From Hydrogenophaga sp. IBVHS1 (GTDB lineage: Bacteria; Pseudomonadota; Gammaproteobacteria; Burkholderiales; Burkholderiaceae_C): a DNA stretch of 64,000 bases. Below the pieces are notes generated by a model. It searched no databases. It was not told the origin of the DNA and was given only the letters and a program-made list of their open reading frames with translations. The stretch lies in the NCBI RefSeq assembly GCF_002127265.1, contig NZ_NFUU01000001.1, positions 1,550,001 to 1,614,000 on the forward strand, given 5' to 3'. This document shows positions 1 through 8,803 of the stretch, one piece after another; the first letter of the stretch is position 1, and each line of letters begins with the position of its first letter. Made by a program: the position numbers and the translations under genes.

Positions 1-699
1 GACTTCCATGTGGCCGTGCGGCGCATCGTCGTAGCCAAACACGGTGAGTGGTCGCAGCACGCTGATGCCTTTGGCGTTCGAGGGCACCACGATCATGGAT
101 TGCTGCGAATGGCGCGGTGCCTCCGGGTTCGTCTTTCCCATCACGATGTACACAGCACAGCGTGGATCGCCCGCCCCGGAAGACCACCACTTGCGGCCGT
201 TGATCACGTACTCGTTGCCGTCGCGCTCAATGCGGCACTGGATGTTGGTCGCGTCCGACGAGGCCACTTCGGGCTCGGTCATGAGGAAGGCCGACCGGAT
301 TTCGCCGCGCAAGAGCGGCTCCAGCCATTCGTCCTTCAGGGGCTCGCTGGCGTACCGCTCCAAAGTCTCCATGTTGCCGGTGTCGGGCGCGGAGCAATTG
401 AACACCTCGGCGGCAAACGGCACGCGACCCATGATCTCGCACATGGGCGCGTATTCAAGGTTGGACAGCCCCTGCGGCGCGCGCGGGCTGCGCGGCAGAA
501 ACAGGTTCCATAAACCGGCGGCCAGCGCCTTGGGCTTGAGCTCCTCGATGATCGCGGTGGGTACCCAGGCGTTGCCCTTCGCTCGATTGGCCGAGATTTC
601 CTCGAAAAAGCGCGCTTCATTGGGGTAGATGTGCTGGTCCATGAAAGCAAGCAGGCGTTCGCGCATGTCCTTCACTTTGTCGGTGTAGTCGAAGTTCAT
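1..699 (-). CDS. acyl-CoA dehydrogenase family protein (C-terminus beyond window edge)
   Basis: Flavin-dependent acyl-CoA dehydrogenase, which would introduce the alpha-beta double bond in an acyl-CoA. Only the first 233 residues are visible. They begin [20 protein letters not shown] and include the family segments [16 protein letters not shown] (flavin/substrate contact) and [16 protein letters not shown] (the G-x-K-x-W-x-S-x-A middle-domain motif). The start at 699 is supported by an AGGAG ribosome site a few bases upstream. It is the last visible gene of a minus-strand run behind the phosphotransferase (44 bp gap). An acyl-CoA dehydrogenase next to an APH-type phosphotransferase recalls the two halves of eukaryotic ACAD10/ACAD11, which suggests joint action on unusual acyl-CoAs. 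The substrate cannot be told from sequence. Truncation is only the window boundary. Confidence 0.9.
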   Translation of the reverse strand, partial: MNFDYTDKVKDMRERLLAFMDQHIYPNEARFFEEISANRAKGNAWVPTAIIEELKPKALAAGLWNLFLPRSPRAPQGLSNLEYAPMCEIMGRVPFAAEVFNCSAPDTGNMETLERYASEPLKDEWLEPLLRGEIRSAFLMTEPEVASSDATNIQCRIERDGNEYVINGRKWWSSGAGDPRCAVYIVMGKTNPEAPRHSQQSMIVVPSNAKGISVLRPLTVFGYDDAPHGHMEV

Positions 700-743
700 C
701 TTGTCTCCTGTGGGGTAGTGCTTGGATGCATGGGAAAAAGGGG

Positions 744-1829
744 TCAGCCAGCGCTGGCGAATCGCCAGGCCAGCTCGGCCATGGGCCGCGCGCCAGCAGC
801 CGAGCTGACGGCCTGGGCGCTGGATGCGGTGCCGGCTTCCACCCGCTTGGCAATGCCTTGCAGGATGGCCGCCAGGCGGAACATGTTGTAGGCGAGGTAA
901 AAATTCCAGTCGGCCTTGAGCTGTTCGGGTTTTGCAAAGCCGGTGCGCTCGCAGTACAGCGCGATGTAGTCGGCTTCGGACGGGATGCCCAGCGACTTCA
1001 GGTCCAGGCCGCCAATGCCGCGAAACGCACCCGGCGGAATGTGCCAGGACATGCAGTGGTAACTGAAGTCGGCGAGCGGGTGGCCCAGCGTCGAGAGCTC
1101 CCAGTCGAGCACGGCGAGCACGCGCGGCTCGGCAGGAAGGAACATCAGGTTGTCGAGGCGAAAGTCGCCGTGCACGACCGACAGCAGTGACTCGTCGCGT
1201 GCCATGGAAGGCACGTTTTGGGGCAACCATTCCATCAGCCGGTCCATGGCATCGATCGGTTGCGTCACCGAGGCCTGGTACTGCTTGCTCCAGCGTCCGA
1301 TCTGGCGCTCGAAGTAGTTGCCTGGTTTGCCGTAGCCGTCCAGGCCGATCTCCAGCGGCTTCACGTTGTGCAACGCGGCGATCACGCGGTTCATCTCGTC
1401 GTAGATGGCGCCGCGCTGAGAAGGCGTCATGCCAGGCAGCGACTGGTCCCACAGCACGCGACCGTCCACGCACTCCATGATGTAGAAGGCGCGACCGATC
1501 ACCGACTCGTCCTCGCAAAGAGCGTGCATGCGGGCCACAGGCACCCCGGTACCGTGCAGCGCACTCATCACGCGGAATTCGCGCTCGATGGCATGGGCCG
1601 ACGGCAGCAGCTTTGCCACGGGTCCGGGCTTGGCGCGCATCACAAAAGCGCGTTGCGGCGTGACCAGCTTGTAGGTGGGGTTGGACTGCCCACCCTTGAA
1701 CATTTCTACGGTGAGCGGCCCCGCGAAGTCCGGCACGCTGGATGCCATCCAGGCGGCCAGGGCGGCTTCGTCAAACGCATGCTGCCCGGCAACGGGCCTG
1801 GTGCCAGTGAAGTTCTGGTGGTCTGTCAT
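744..1829 (-). CDS. APH-type phosphotransferase family protein (ACAD10/11-like partner)
   Basis: A 361-residue protein of the aminoglycoside-phosphotransferase/choline-kinase fold. The Brenner motif [11 protein letters not shown] lies near residue 220 and the metal-binding [11 protein letters not shown] near residue 241. The N-lobe has the small-residue turn [13 protein letters not shown] and a lysine in FVMRAKPG. The family phosphorylates small hydroxylated substrates. Because the acyl-CoA dehydrogenase follows 44 bp downstream, the likely role is phosphorylation of a hydroxyacyl-CoA or related metabolite rather than antibiotic resistance; this is inference from ACAD10/11 biology. I chose the start at MTDHQNF because the upstream 33 codons of open frame overlap the end of the Crp/Fnr gene and look non-coding. 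Confidence 0.85.
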   Translation of the reverse strand: MTDHQNFTGTRPVAGQHAFDEAALAAWMASSVPDFAGPLTVEMFKGGQSNPTYKLVTPQRAFVMRAKPGPVAKLLPSAHAIEREFRVMSALHGTGVPVARMHALCEDESVIGRAFYIMECVDGRVLWDQSLPGMTPSQRGAIYDEMNRVIAALHNVKPLEIGLDGYGKPGNYFERQIGRWSKQYQASVTQPIDAMDRLMEWLPQNVPSMARDESLLSVVHGDFRLDNLMFLPAEPRVLAVLDWELSTLGHPLADFSYHCMSWHIPPGAFRGIGGLDLKSLGIPSEADYIALYCERTGFAKPEQLKADWNFYLAYNMFRLAAILQGIAKRVEAGTASSAQAVSSAAGARPMAELAWRFASAG

Positions 1830-1869
1830 GCAGCTCGAGCCCGAAGTGAGGTGATGGGCCAGGTGCTGT

Positions 1870-2589
1870 TCAGGATTCCGACTCGGCGATGCGCATGAGC
1901 ATGTCGCGGTTGCGCACCACCAGACCACCTTGTTCGATGCGGATCGCTTCTTCGCGCTCCATGGATTTGAGTTCCTGGTTCACGCGCTGCCGCGAAGCGC
2001 CAAGCAGTTGCGCCAGTTCTTCCTGAGCCAGTTGCAGGCCGATGCGCATTTCGCTGCCGTCCGACAAGCAGGGCACGCCGTAACTGCGCACGAGGTGAAG
2101 CAACTGCTTGGCGAGCCGGGCTCGAAGGGGCAGGGTATTGAGGTCTTCCACCAGGCCGAACAGCGTGCGAATGCGTCGCGCCTGAAGGCGCATGAGCGCT
2201 TCGTAGAGCTCCACATGCATGCTCAGGATTTTCTGGAAATCGGTCCTGGCCACGCACAACATGGTGGTGGGTCCATGCGCATAGGCATCGTGGGTGCGCT
2301 GGTCGCCGTCGAACATTGCCACGTCGCCGAACCACACACCAGGCTCCACATACGTCAGGGTGATCTGTTTGCCCGAAAGCGATGTGGAGCTCACGCGCAC
2401 CGCGCCCTTGGCCACCGCAGACCACTCGGAGGGCGGATCGCCTCGGGCGACGATGAGATCGCCGTCCTTGAATCGCTTGACGTAGGCGCATCGGAGTATG
2501 TCGTGACGCAGGGAAGGAGAAAGGCTGGTGAACCAGCGACCGTTGTTGATCGCCTCGCGTTCTTCCATTGTCAGAATCGGTTCGTCCAT
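1870..2589 (-). CDS. Crp/Fnr family transcriptional regulator
   Basis: A 239-residue regulator with an N-terminal cyclic-nucleotide-binding-like beta-roll (roughly 25-140, with GDLIVARGDPPSEW and the turn GVWFGDVAMFDG). A long helix follows (about 145-170), then a C-terminal winged helix-turn-helix whose recognition helix is in LAQEELAQLLGASRQRVNQE (about 188-207). There are no cysteines arranged for an Fnr-type iron-sulfur cluster, and the pocket lacks the full RS-A motif of cAMP-binding Crp, so the ligand is unknown. It sits inside the acyl-CoA gene run, 97 bp downstream of the enoyl-CoA hydratase and 40 bp upstream of the phosphotransferase. A local regulatory role is plausible but not shown. 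Confidence 0.88.
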   Translation of the reverse strand: MDEPILTMEEREAINNGRWFTSLSPSLRHDILRCAYVKRFKDGDLIVARGDPPSEWSAVAKGAVRVSSTSLSGKQITLTYVEPGVWFGDVAMFDGDQRTHDAYAHGPTTMLCVARTDFQKILSMHVELYEALMRLQARRIRTLFGLVEDLNTLPLRARLAKQLLHLVRSYGVPCLSDGSEMRIGLQLAQEELAQLLGASRQRVNQELKSMEREEAIRIEQGGLVVRNRDMLMRIAESES

Positions 2590-2686
2590 GGGCTGTCTTT
2601 TGAGTGACTGGAAAGGCGATCATTGTCGCCACAGGGACGTGGCGAGGGATCAGGGTATGCGCGCAGGGAGGGAGTGGGCGCGCCGC

Positions 2687-3466
2687 TCAGCGGTAGCTGG
2701 CGGGGCGTTTTTCCATGAAGGCGCTGATGCCTTCGCCGGCGTTGCCGTGGTGAAGGCATCGCACGAAATGATCGCGCTCGGCGGCGAGCTGGGCATGCAA
2801 GGCTTGCGTGGAGGCCTCGTTGGCGAGTTCCTTGATGCTGGACAACGCGTTGGGTGCCCTGGCGTTGAGCCGCTCGCTCAGCGCCAGCGCATCGGCCAGG
2901 GCCTCGCCAGGCGCGCTCACCTGGTTGATCACACCCAGCTGATGCAACCGCTCGGCGCCGATGCGGTCGCCGCACATCAACAGTTGCAGTGCGGTGGCGC
3001 GGGGGAGGGCGCGCGTCAGGCTCCAGGTGGCACCTCCATCGGGTGAAAGGCCCACATTGCTGTACGCCATCACGAACACGCTGTTTTGCGCTGCCACCAC
3101 CATGTCGCAAGCCAGCACCAGTGAAAAGCCTGCACCAGCGCAGGAGCCTTCAACCGCCGCCAGCACTGGCTTGGGAAAGGCGCGGATGGTCTCTACCCAG
3201 TTGTGCAGGCCTTCGATGCTCTGTGCCTGCACCTCCGGGGGTTGCTGACGGTTGGCCAGCAGCCGCTGCAGGTTGCCACCAGCGCAAAAGTGGCTGCCTT
3301 CTCCAGTGATCACGACGCTGCGCACTTCGTCGCTGCTCTCTGCCACGTTCAGCGCCTCCACACCGGCGGCGTACATGTCCGGGCTCAGGGCGTTGCGGTT
3401 CTCGGGGTTGCTGATGGTCAGCACCATGGTCTGTCCATGGCTGTGGCTCTTGAGGCTGGCGGTCAT
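2687..3466 (-). CDS. enoyl-CoA hydratase/isomerase family, oxepin-CoA hydrolase-like
   Basis: Crotonase-fold protein of 259 residues. The two oxyanion-hole segments are visible: HFCAGGNLQRL (about 59-69) and EGSCAGAGFSLVLACD (about 105-120). LSPDGGATWSLTRALP follows at the position of a catalytic or substrate-shaping loop. Sequence style and length match what is often annotated in Comamonadaceae as the alternative-type oxepin-CoA hydrolase of aerobic phenylacetate degradation; that finer call is from memory of the family and is less certain than the fold. An AGGAAA ribosome site precedes the ATG. The gene lies 27 bp downstream of the 3-hydroxyacyl-CoA dehydrogenase gene, consistent with consecutive beta-oxidation-like steps. 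Confidence 0.85.
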   Translation of the reverse strand: MTASLKSHSHGQTMVLTISNPENRNALSPDMYAAGVEALNVAESSDEVRSVVITGEGSHFCAGGNLQRLLANRQQPPEVQAQSIEGLHNWVETIRAFPKPVLAAVEGSCAGAGFSLVLACDMVVAAQNSVFVMAYSNVGLSPDGGATWSLTRALPRATALQLLMCGDRIGAERLHQLGVINQVSAPGEALADALALSERLNARAPNALSSIKELANEASTQALHAQLAAERDHFVRCLHHGNAGEGISAFMEKRPASYR

Positions 3467-3493
3467 TGGGGCGTTTCCTGTGGGGTGGCCGGG

Positions 3494-5014
3494 TCAGGCT
3501 TCAGTGTGGGTGAGGCTCAGGCCCAGCGCACCGCGCCGGCGCAGCCAGGGCGAGGGACGGTAGCGAGGATCGCCGTAGACCGTCTGCAGGTTGAACAGGA
3601 TTTCCAGCACGTTCGTTGGTCCGATGCGGTCGCCCATGGCCAGTGGCCCGGCAGGGTAGCCCAGGCCGAGCGTGACCGCCACGTCCAGGTCTGCCGGGGA
3701 GCAGATGCCTTGCTGGCACATGTCAGCCGCAATGTTGACAATGGTGGCGACCACGCGCTGCGTGACGAAACCGCCGCTGTCGCGGATCACGCTCACCGGC
3801 TTGCCGTCGCGTGCGAACAGGGCGTGGGCGGCATCGCGCATGTCGGGTCGCGTGGCGGGGTTGGTGGCCAGCACGCGTCGGCGCGTTGAGGCGTCTTCCA
3901 GCATCAGGTCGATGCCCACGGTGCGCGTGGCATCCAGGCGCTCCACCGCAGCGAGTGTGGTCACGTCCAGGCCAAGAGGTGCCACGAGGATCAGTGCGCT
4001 GGCCGAAGGAACGGCGGCGGTTTCGATGCTCGCGCCAAGGTTCTTGAGCAGCTGGTAGAGCTCCTGGCGCCGAGCCGCCTTGGGTGACACCCACACCGGT
4101 GGCAGATCGGACACATCGGGTGTGGCGGGTTCGGCGGCCAGGCGGGCCACGCCTTTGTCGTAGGTGTAGAAGCCTTCGCCGACCTTTTTGCCGACCACAC
4201 CGCCGGCCAGACGCTGCGCCGTGATGACGCTGGGGCGGTAGCGCGGCTCCTCGAAGTACTGGTGGTAGATGGACTCCATCACCGGGTGCGAGACGTCGAG
4301 CGCGGTCAGGTCCATCAGCTCGAACGGACCGAGGCGAAATCCCATCTGGTCCTTGAGGATGCGGTCAATCGTGGCGAAATCGGCCACTTGCTCACCCACC
4401 ACGCGCAGCGCCTCGGTGCCATAGCCGCGCCCCGCGTGGTTGACGATGAACCCGGGCGTGTCCTGCGCTGCCACCGGCGTGTGACCGAACTGGCGCGTGT
4501 AGTCGGTGAGGCGCTGGCACACCTCAGCGCTGGTTTTCAGGCCGGCAATAACCTCGACCACCCGCATCAGCGGCACAGGATTGAAAAAGTGGTAGCCCGC
4601 GAGCTGTGCCGGTCGTTTGAGCGCAGCTGCAATGGCGGTGACGGAGAGCGAAGAGGTGTTGGTCGCCAGCACCGCATCGGGCTGCACGATGCCCTCCAGG
4701 TCGGCAAACAAACGCTGCTTCACGTCCAGCCGCTCCACCACCGCTTCAATCACCAGGTGGCACGGCGCCAGGTCGGTCAATGCCTGGGCGAGTTGAATGC
4801 GTTCCAGACACGCCTGCATGGTCGCGGCATCCATCCGGTTCTTTTCCACCAGAGTCTTCCAGGTGGTTTCCAGCGCGTCCCTGGCGGCCTGAGCGGCGCC
4901 GGGCTGCACGTCGAAAAGCCAGACCTGGCTGCCGGCTTGTGCCGCCATCTGGGCAATGCCGCGGCCCATGGCGCCCGTGCCAACGACGCCCGCCGAGGGA
5001 AAAATGGGTTGCAT
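3494..5014 (-). CDS. 3-hydroxyacyl-CoA dehydrogenase, PaaH/PaaC type
   Basis: NAD-dependent oxidation of 3-hydroxyacyl-CoA to 3-ketoacyl-CoA. The 506-residue protein has a Rossmann domain with GVVGTGAMGRGIAQMAAQAG at about 8-27, the helical 3HCDH domain with FNPVPLMRVVEVI and NHAGRGYGTEALRVV, and a second partial 3HCDH repeat at the C-terminus (GFVTQRVVATIVNIAADM). This two-repeat architecture of roughly 500 residues is typical of PaaH/PaaC of the phenylacetyl-CoA pathway. I start at MQPIFPSAGVVGTG, since upstream in-frame residues run into the divergent fimV-like promoter region; no strong ribosome site is visible. It heads the five-gene minus-strand run, so its promoter must lie in the 77 bp shared with the divergent gene. 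Confidence 0.88.
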   Translation of the reverse strand: MQPIFPSAGVVGTGAMGRGIAQMAAQAGSQVWLFDVQPGAAQAARDALETTWKTLVEKNRMDAATMQACLERIQLAQALTDLAPCHLVIEAVVERLDVKQRLFADLEGIVQPDAVLATNTSSLSVTAIAAALKRPAQLAGYHFFNPVPLMRVVEVIAGLKTSAEVCQRLTDYTRQFGHTPVAAQDTPGFIVNHAGRGYGTEALRVVGEQVADFATIDRILKDQMGFRLGPFELMDLTALDVSHPVMESIYHQYFEEPRYRPSVITAQRLAGGVVGKKVGEGFYTYDKGVARLAAEPATPDVSDLPPVWVSPKAARRQELYQLLKNLGASIETAAVPSASALILVAPLGLDVTTLAAVERLDATRTVGIDLMLEDASTRRRVLATNPATRPDMRDAAHALFARDGKPVSVIRDSGGFVTQRVVATIVNIAADMCQQGICSPADLDVAVTLGLGYPAGPLAMGDRIGPTNVLEILFNLQTVYGDPRYRPSPWLRRRGALGLSLTHTEA

Positions 5015-5091
5015 AAAGTGTGTTGTATTTGGAATGAGGGGCCCGGCAGCTATGACAAAATGACCAAACGAAAGAACGAAGGACATCCAAC

Positions 5092-7215
5092 GTGCGCCAG
5101 ACATGGACAGCCTGTATTTTGCTATCAACTGCCATGGGCAGTTCGGCAGTGACCTTGGGAAGGCACAGTGGCGCAGCCCTCATTGGTCAACCACTTGATG
5201 TCCGGGTGCAGCTTCTGGTCGGGCCCGACGAAGACGCCGCCAACCAGTGCGTGAACACCGACGTGTTCTACGGCGATGCCCAGGTATCGGCGGGCGCCGT
5301 TCGAAGCACGCCTCAAAAGTCGGCCGGGGCCGATGCGCAGGCCACCGTGCGCATCCAGGCGGCGCTTCCTGTAAACGAGCCCATCGTCACGCTCTATGTG
5401 CGGGCGGGCTGCAGCAATCCCTTCACCCGCCGCTATGTGCTGCTGGCCGATCTGTCTTCGGAGCCTGCGGCGGCCAGTGCTCCCGCACCTGCTGCCTCCC
5501 CCGCGCGTCCTCCCGCCGTCGATGCCTTGCCGTCGCAGCGCGCCACCACCTCGTCTTCGGCAGGCGCTGTGCCTGCGCCGGCAACTTCGTCGCGGGCAGC
5601 TACTGCCACAACGGCCCAGGCCAGTGCCCGACCCGCGCCCGCCGCCAGACCACCCAGCGTGGTGCGCCGCGCGCCAGCCCCGGTGGCCGCGCCCCGGCTG
5701 CAGCTCGATCCCGTCGACCTGGATCCGGGCATCGAGCGCGATCCCACGCTCAAGCTCTCACCGCTGATGCTCAGCGAACCCGGAACTTCCGAAGAAGCTC
5801 GCGCTGCGGCTGCCGAGCGCTGGAAGGCCATCAACGCCACACCCGAGGACATTCTGCGTGATGCCCGGAAGCTGAGCACCCTGGAGGCCGAGGCCGCCGA
5901 GTTGCGCGGTGCGCAAACCCGGGATCAGGCCAGTCTCTCCGAACTCAGGTCCCAACTCAATCAGGCGCGGGACGAGCGCTACAGCAACCCGCTCGTCCAT
6001 GCGCTGGCTGGGCTTCTACTGCTCATGCTGCTGCTGCTTGCGTTCGTGTGGCGTCGCAAGGCCAGAGCGCCAGGTGGCGAGGCATCGCGCGCCTGGTGGT
6101 CTTCCCATCCTGACGACAAGTCGGCCGCCGACAAACTCGGCGAACCCGTGACGCGCAAGACTCCGACGCCTGCCGCGGTGGACAACGTCGACAAGGATAT
6201 TGATTTCAATCTGGGCGACGACTCCTCTTTCGACTTGCTCAACCCGCCCAACTCGCCCAAGACCGGGTCGGGGCGCAGTGGCCGCCCCCCCCTGGCCGCC
6301 GAACCGGCACCGGCCCTGCCCACGCGCGACAAGCGCGAGTTTTCTTCCAGCGCCATTGGTGGCTCTCGCTCCATTGCCACCGAAGAACTGTTTGACATTC
6401 AGCAGCAGGCCGATTTCTTTGTCTCGCTGGGCGAGGATGGACAGGCCATTCAGGTGCTGCGCAACCACCTTGCTGAAAGCCACGAGCCCAGTGCGCTGGC
6501 GTACCTCGATTTGTTCAAGCTTTACCACCGGCTCGGACGGCGCCACGACTACGACCAGTTGCGCGACGAATTCAATCAGGTGTTCAACGCCGGCGCGCCG
6601 CCCTTCGATCACTACACCGACGCCGGGCGCGGGCTGGAAGCCTACGAAACAGCCTTCAGCCGAATCCAGTCTCTGTGGCCGGAGCCACGCGTGCTCGACC
6701 TGATCGAGCAGTCGATCTTCCGCGATGCGTCCGACGACGAAGTGGAGGTTTTCGATCTGGAGGCTTACCGCGAACTCTTGCTCCTGCACGCAATGGCCAA
6801 GGACCTGATCAAGCGCGACGGCTCCCAGGCAGTGGGGAACAGCGAGTTTCACCACACGGCCGTGCAACCCCTCAAGGCGGCCGGGCGGCTGCTCGATGGC
6901 TCGCCGATCGCCGAGAGAGGAGGGTCCCAAGATGGTCGAGAGCGAAACACCCAGCCCATGGGTCTGGACACCATGAGCCCGGCGTCATCTCGGCTCGGGC
7001 TTGACGTGAACCTTGACGACCTGTCCGAATTTTCGGCGTTTGAAGCATCGCTGCCCGAGGTGGACGTGGCCGTCGAGCAAACTGCCAGGCCGGCTGAAAG
7101 CGAACAGCCCGGCCAGATTGGTGACAACCTCATCGATTTTGAGGTTCAGGACTTCATGCCCCCCGAGAGCGACGGCGCCGGCGCGCGGGACGCTGGTCCC
7201 GACAAGAAGGCATGA
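5092..7215 (+). CDS. FimV/HubP-like membrane protein
   Basis: A 707-residue protein starting with GTG behind GAAGGA. Visible order: weak signal sequence ending about residue 19; a beta-rich periplasmic domain (about 20-125) resembling the FimV N-terminal domain, with a cysteine pair at NQCVNT and RAGCSN; a Pro/Ala/Ser-rich linker (about 125-205); a coiled coil (about 240-285); one transmembrane helix near 300-320 (LAGLLLLMLLLLAFVW); and a cytoplasmic part with a helical/TPR-like block around FDIQQQADFFVSLGEDGQAI. A C-terminal acidic segment follows (LGLDVNLDDLSEF, IDFEVQDF). FimV/HubP proteins organise cell poles and promote type IV pilus function. No LysM motif is visible, unlike canonical FimV. 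A single-gene unit divergent from the acyl-CoA operon. Confidence 0.75.
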   Translation: MRQTWTACILLSTAMGSSAVTLGRHSGAALIGQPLDVRVQLLVGPDEDAANQCVNTDVFYGDAQVSAGAVRSTPQKSAGADAQATVRIQAALPVNEPIVTLYVRAGCSNPFTRRYVLLADLSSEPAAASAPAPAASPARPPAVDALPSQRATTSSSAGAVPAPATSSRAATATTAQASARPAPAARPPSVVRRAPAPVAAPRLQLDPVDLDPGIERDPTLKLSPLMLSEPGTSEEARAAAAERWKAINATPEDILRDARKLSTLEAEAAELRGAQTRDQASLSELRSQLNQARDERYSNPLVHALAGLLLLMLLLLAFVWRRKARAPGGEASRAWWSSHPDDKSAADKLGEPVTRKTPTPAAVDNVDKDIDFNLGDDSSFDLLNPPNSPKTGSGRSGRPPLAAEPAPALPTRDKREFSSSAIGGSRSIATEELFDIQQQADFFVSLGEDGQAIQVLRNHLAESHEPSALAYLDLFKLYHRLGRRHDYDQLRDEFNQVFNAGAPPFDHYTDAGRGLEAYETAFSRIQSLWPEPRVLDLIEQSIFRDASDDEVEVFDLEAYRELLLLHAMAKDLIKRDGSQAVGNSEFHHTAVQPLKAAGRLLDGSPIAERGGSQDGRERNTQPMGLDTMSPASSRLGLDVNLDDLSEFSAFEASLPEVDVAVEQTARPAESEQPGQIGDNLIDFEVQDFMPPESDGAGARDAGPDKKA

Positions 7216-7225
7216 GCGGCCAGTA

Positions 7226-8233
7226 TCAGCGTCGGACCTGCAGCGCGCCGGGGTTGACGATGTTGGTCGGCGTGCCCTTGATGAAGTTGACGACGTTGTC
7301 GAACGCGGCCGCGAAATACATCTCGTAGCTGTCCTGCTCCACATAACCAATGTGGGGCGTGCAGATGCAATTCTCCAGACGAAGCAAGGCGTGTCCCTGC
7401 AAGATGGGCTCTGACTCGAAAACATCCACAGCGGCCATGCCAGGGTGACCACGGTTGAGCGCAGCGATCAAGGCCTCAGGCTCGATCAGTTCCGCTCGCG
7501 AGGTGTTCACCAGCAGGGAGCTGGTTTTCATTCGCGCAAGGTCTTCCGCCTTCACGCAACCCGCGCTTTTTTCGCTCAGGCGAAGGTGCAGAGAGAGCAC
7601 GTCGGCTTCCTCGAACAAGGCTGCTTTGCTCTCGATCGTTTCGTGGCCATCGGCCCTGGCGCGCGCCCGGGCGTCCTCGCTGCCCCACACCACCACGCGC
7701 ATGCCAAAAGCCCGGCCGTAGCCAGCCACCAGCTGGCCGATGCGGCCGTAGCTCCAGATGCCGAGGGTTTTGCCACGCAGCACCATGCCCAGCCCGAAGT
7801 TGGCGGGCATGGCCGCCGCCTTGAGCCCGGCCTGCTGCCAGGCACCGTGCTTCAGGTGCGACACGTACTGCGGAATGCGGCGCATAGCGGCCAGCACAAG
7901 GCCCCAGGTGAGTTCCGCCGTGGATACCGGTGAACCGACCCCCTCCGCCACCGCAATGCCACGCTCGGTGCAGGCGGCCACATCAAGGTGGCTGCCTACG
8001 CGCCCGGTCTGGGCAATCAACTTGAGTCGCGGCAGCTTTTCAATGAGCTGCCGCGTGACCTGAGTGCGTTCGCGAATGAGGACCAGCACGTCGGCATCCC
8101 GCAGCCGTATGGACAGTTGTCCCACGCCCTTGACGGTGTTGGTGAACACCTTGGCGGGATAGGGCTCCAGTTTCTCGGCGCATCGCAGCTTGCGCACCGC
8201 ATCTTGATAGTCATCAAGGATCACAATATTCAT
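7226..8233 (-). CDS. D-2-hydroxyacid dehydrogenase family protein
   Basis: A 335-residue member of the phosphoglycerate/formate dehydrogenase family, NAD(P)-dependent reductases of 2-oxoacids. Catalytic residues can be placed: Arg in NTSRAELI, Glu in DVFESEPI and His in TPHIGYVEQ. The nucleotide-binding loop reads TLGIWSYGRIGQ, so the first glycine of the usual GxGxxG is serine. N-terminal substrate domain: MNIVILDDYQDAVRKL, with AQTGRVGSHLDV as the conserved substrate-binding turn. It ends 10 bp from the convergent fimV-like gene and seems to be transcribed alone or after the small hypothetical gene upstream. The physiological substrate is not evident. Confidence 0.9.
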   Translation of the reverse strand: MNIVILDDYQDAVRKLRCAEKLEPYPAKVFTNTVKGVGQLSIRLRDADVLVLIRERTQVTRQLIEKLPRLKLIAQTGRVGSHLDVAACTERGIAVAEGVGSPVSTAELTWGLVLAAMRRIPQYVSHLKHGAWQQAGLKAAAMPANFGLGMVLRGKTLGIWSYGRIGQLVAGYGRAFGMRVVVWGSEDARARARADGHETIESKAALFEEADVLSLHLRLSEKSAGCVKAEDLARMKTSSLLVNTSRAELIEPEALIAALNRGHPGMAAVDVFESEPILQGHALLRLENCICTPHIGYVEQDSYEMYFAAAFDNVVNFIKGTPTNIVNPGALQVRR

Positions 8234-8290
8234 GTCCCTATTGTGCCCTCACCACCATCCCGGTCGCCCCGCCACGCAGGCGCGAGATGC

Positions 8291-8665
8291 TCACGCTGCC
8301 CGCGCTGAGCTGTGTTTTTCCTGATCCGCAAGCCGATCGAGTTCGGCGCAAACATCGTTGATGCGGCCCGAGATGACCAGGCGCACGCCGAGCGACGGTG
8401 ATGGCCGCGGATCTGTTGCTCGCAACACCCGGACGCGGCATGCGCCTGTGTTTTCAGACCGCCTGATCGGCGTGGTATGCGCCCCCTGGTGCGCGGGTAC
8501 GCTGGCTGGCCGGCCGAGCCACCCGGCACGGGCGAATCGTTGGACCACGCGGCTGGCCAGCGGCTCATTGGCCGCTGGCGCCAGGCGTTTTGGGGCGGCC
8601 GGAAGCCAGCAGTCGATGAGCTGCAGCGGTGCGCGCCAGGTGTTGGTGCTGAAGAGGATTCCCAT
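8291..8665 (-). CDS. hypothetical protein, 124 residues
   Basis: I do not recognise this protein. Support for coding comes from an AAGGAG ribosome site 6-7 bases before the ATG at 8665 and from the protein-like C-terminus LGVRLVISGRINDVCAELDRLADQEKH, which reads as a short beta-strand plus amphipathic helix. The N-terminal half (MGILFSTNTWRAPLQLIDCW) is hydrophobic and Trp-rich; the middle is Pro/Arg-rich and looks disordered. No signal peptide or metal motif is convincing. It lies between lexA (138 bp upstream) and the 2-hydroxyacid dehydrogenase (57 bp downstream), all on the minus strand. Competing frames overlap it, so it could still be a chance frame. Confidence 0.55.
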   Translation of the reverse strand: MGILFSTNTWRAPLQLIDCWLPAAPKRLAPAANEPLASRVVQRFARAGWLGRPASVPAHQGAHTTPIRRSENTGACRVRVLRATDPRPSPSLGVRLVISGRINDVCAELDRLADQEKHSSARAA

Positions 8666-8803
8666 GCGAAACTCCTTGGTGGGGGTTGAACACAGGCAGG
8701 ATTGCTGGAAAGCCGCCAACGCAGGGATGTGTCCTGTGCGAACCGCAGAAGCCCGCTGGACCAAACGCCCGCCACCTGCTGAGGCGACAAAGACCGGGTG
8801 CGG

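Noticed and set aside
744..1829. APH-fold gene as an antibiotic resistance determinant
   Set aside because: Context is acyl-CoA metabolism and the sequence resembles the ACAD10/11 kinase branch, not known aminoglycoside phosphotransferases.
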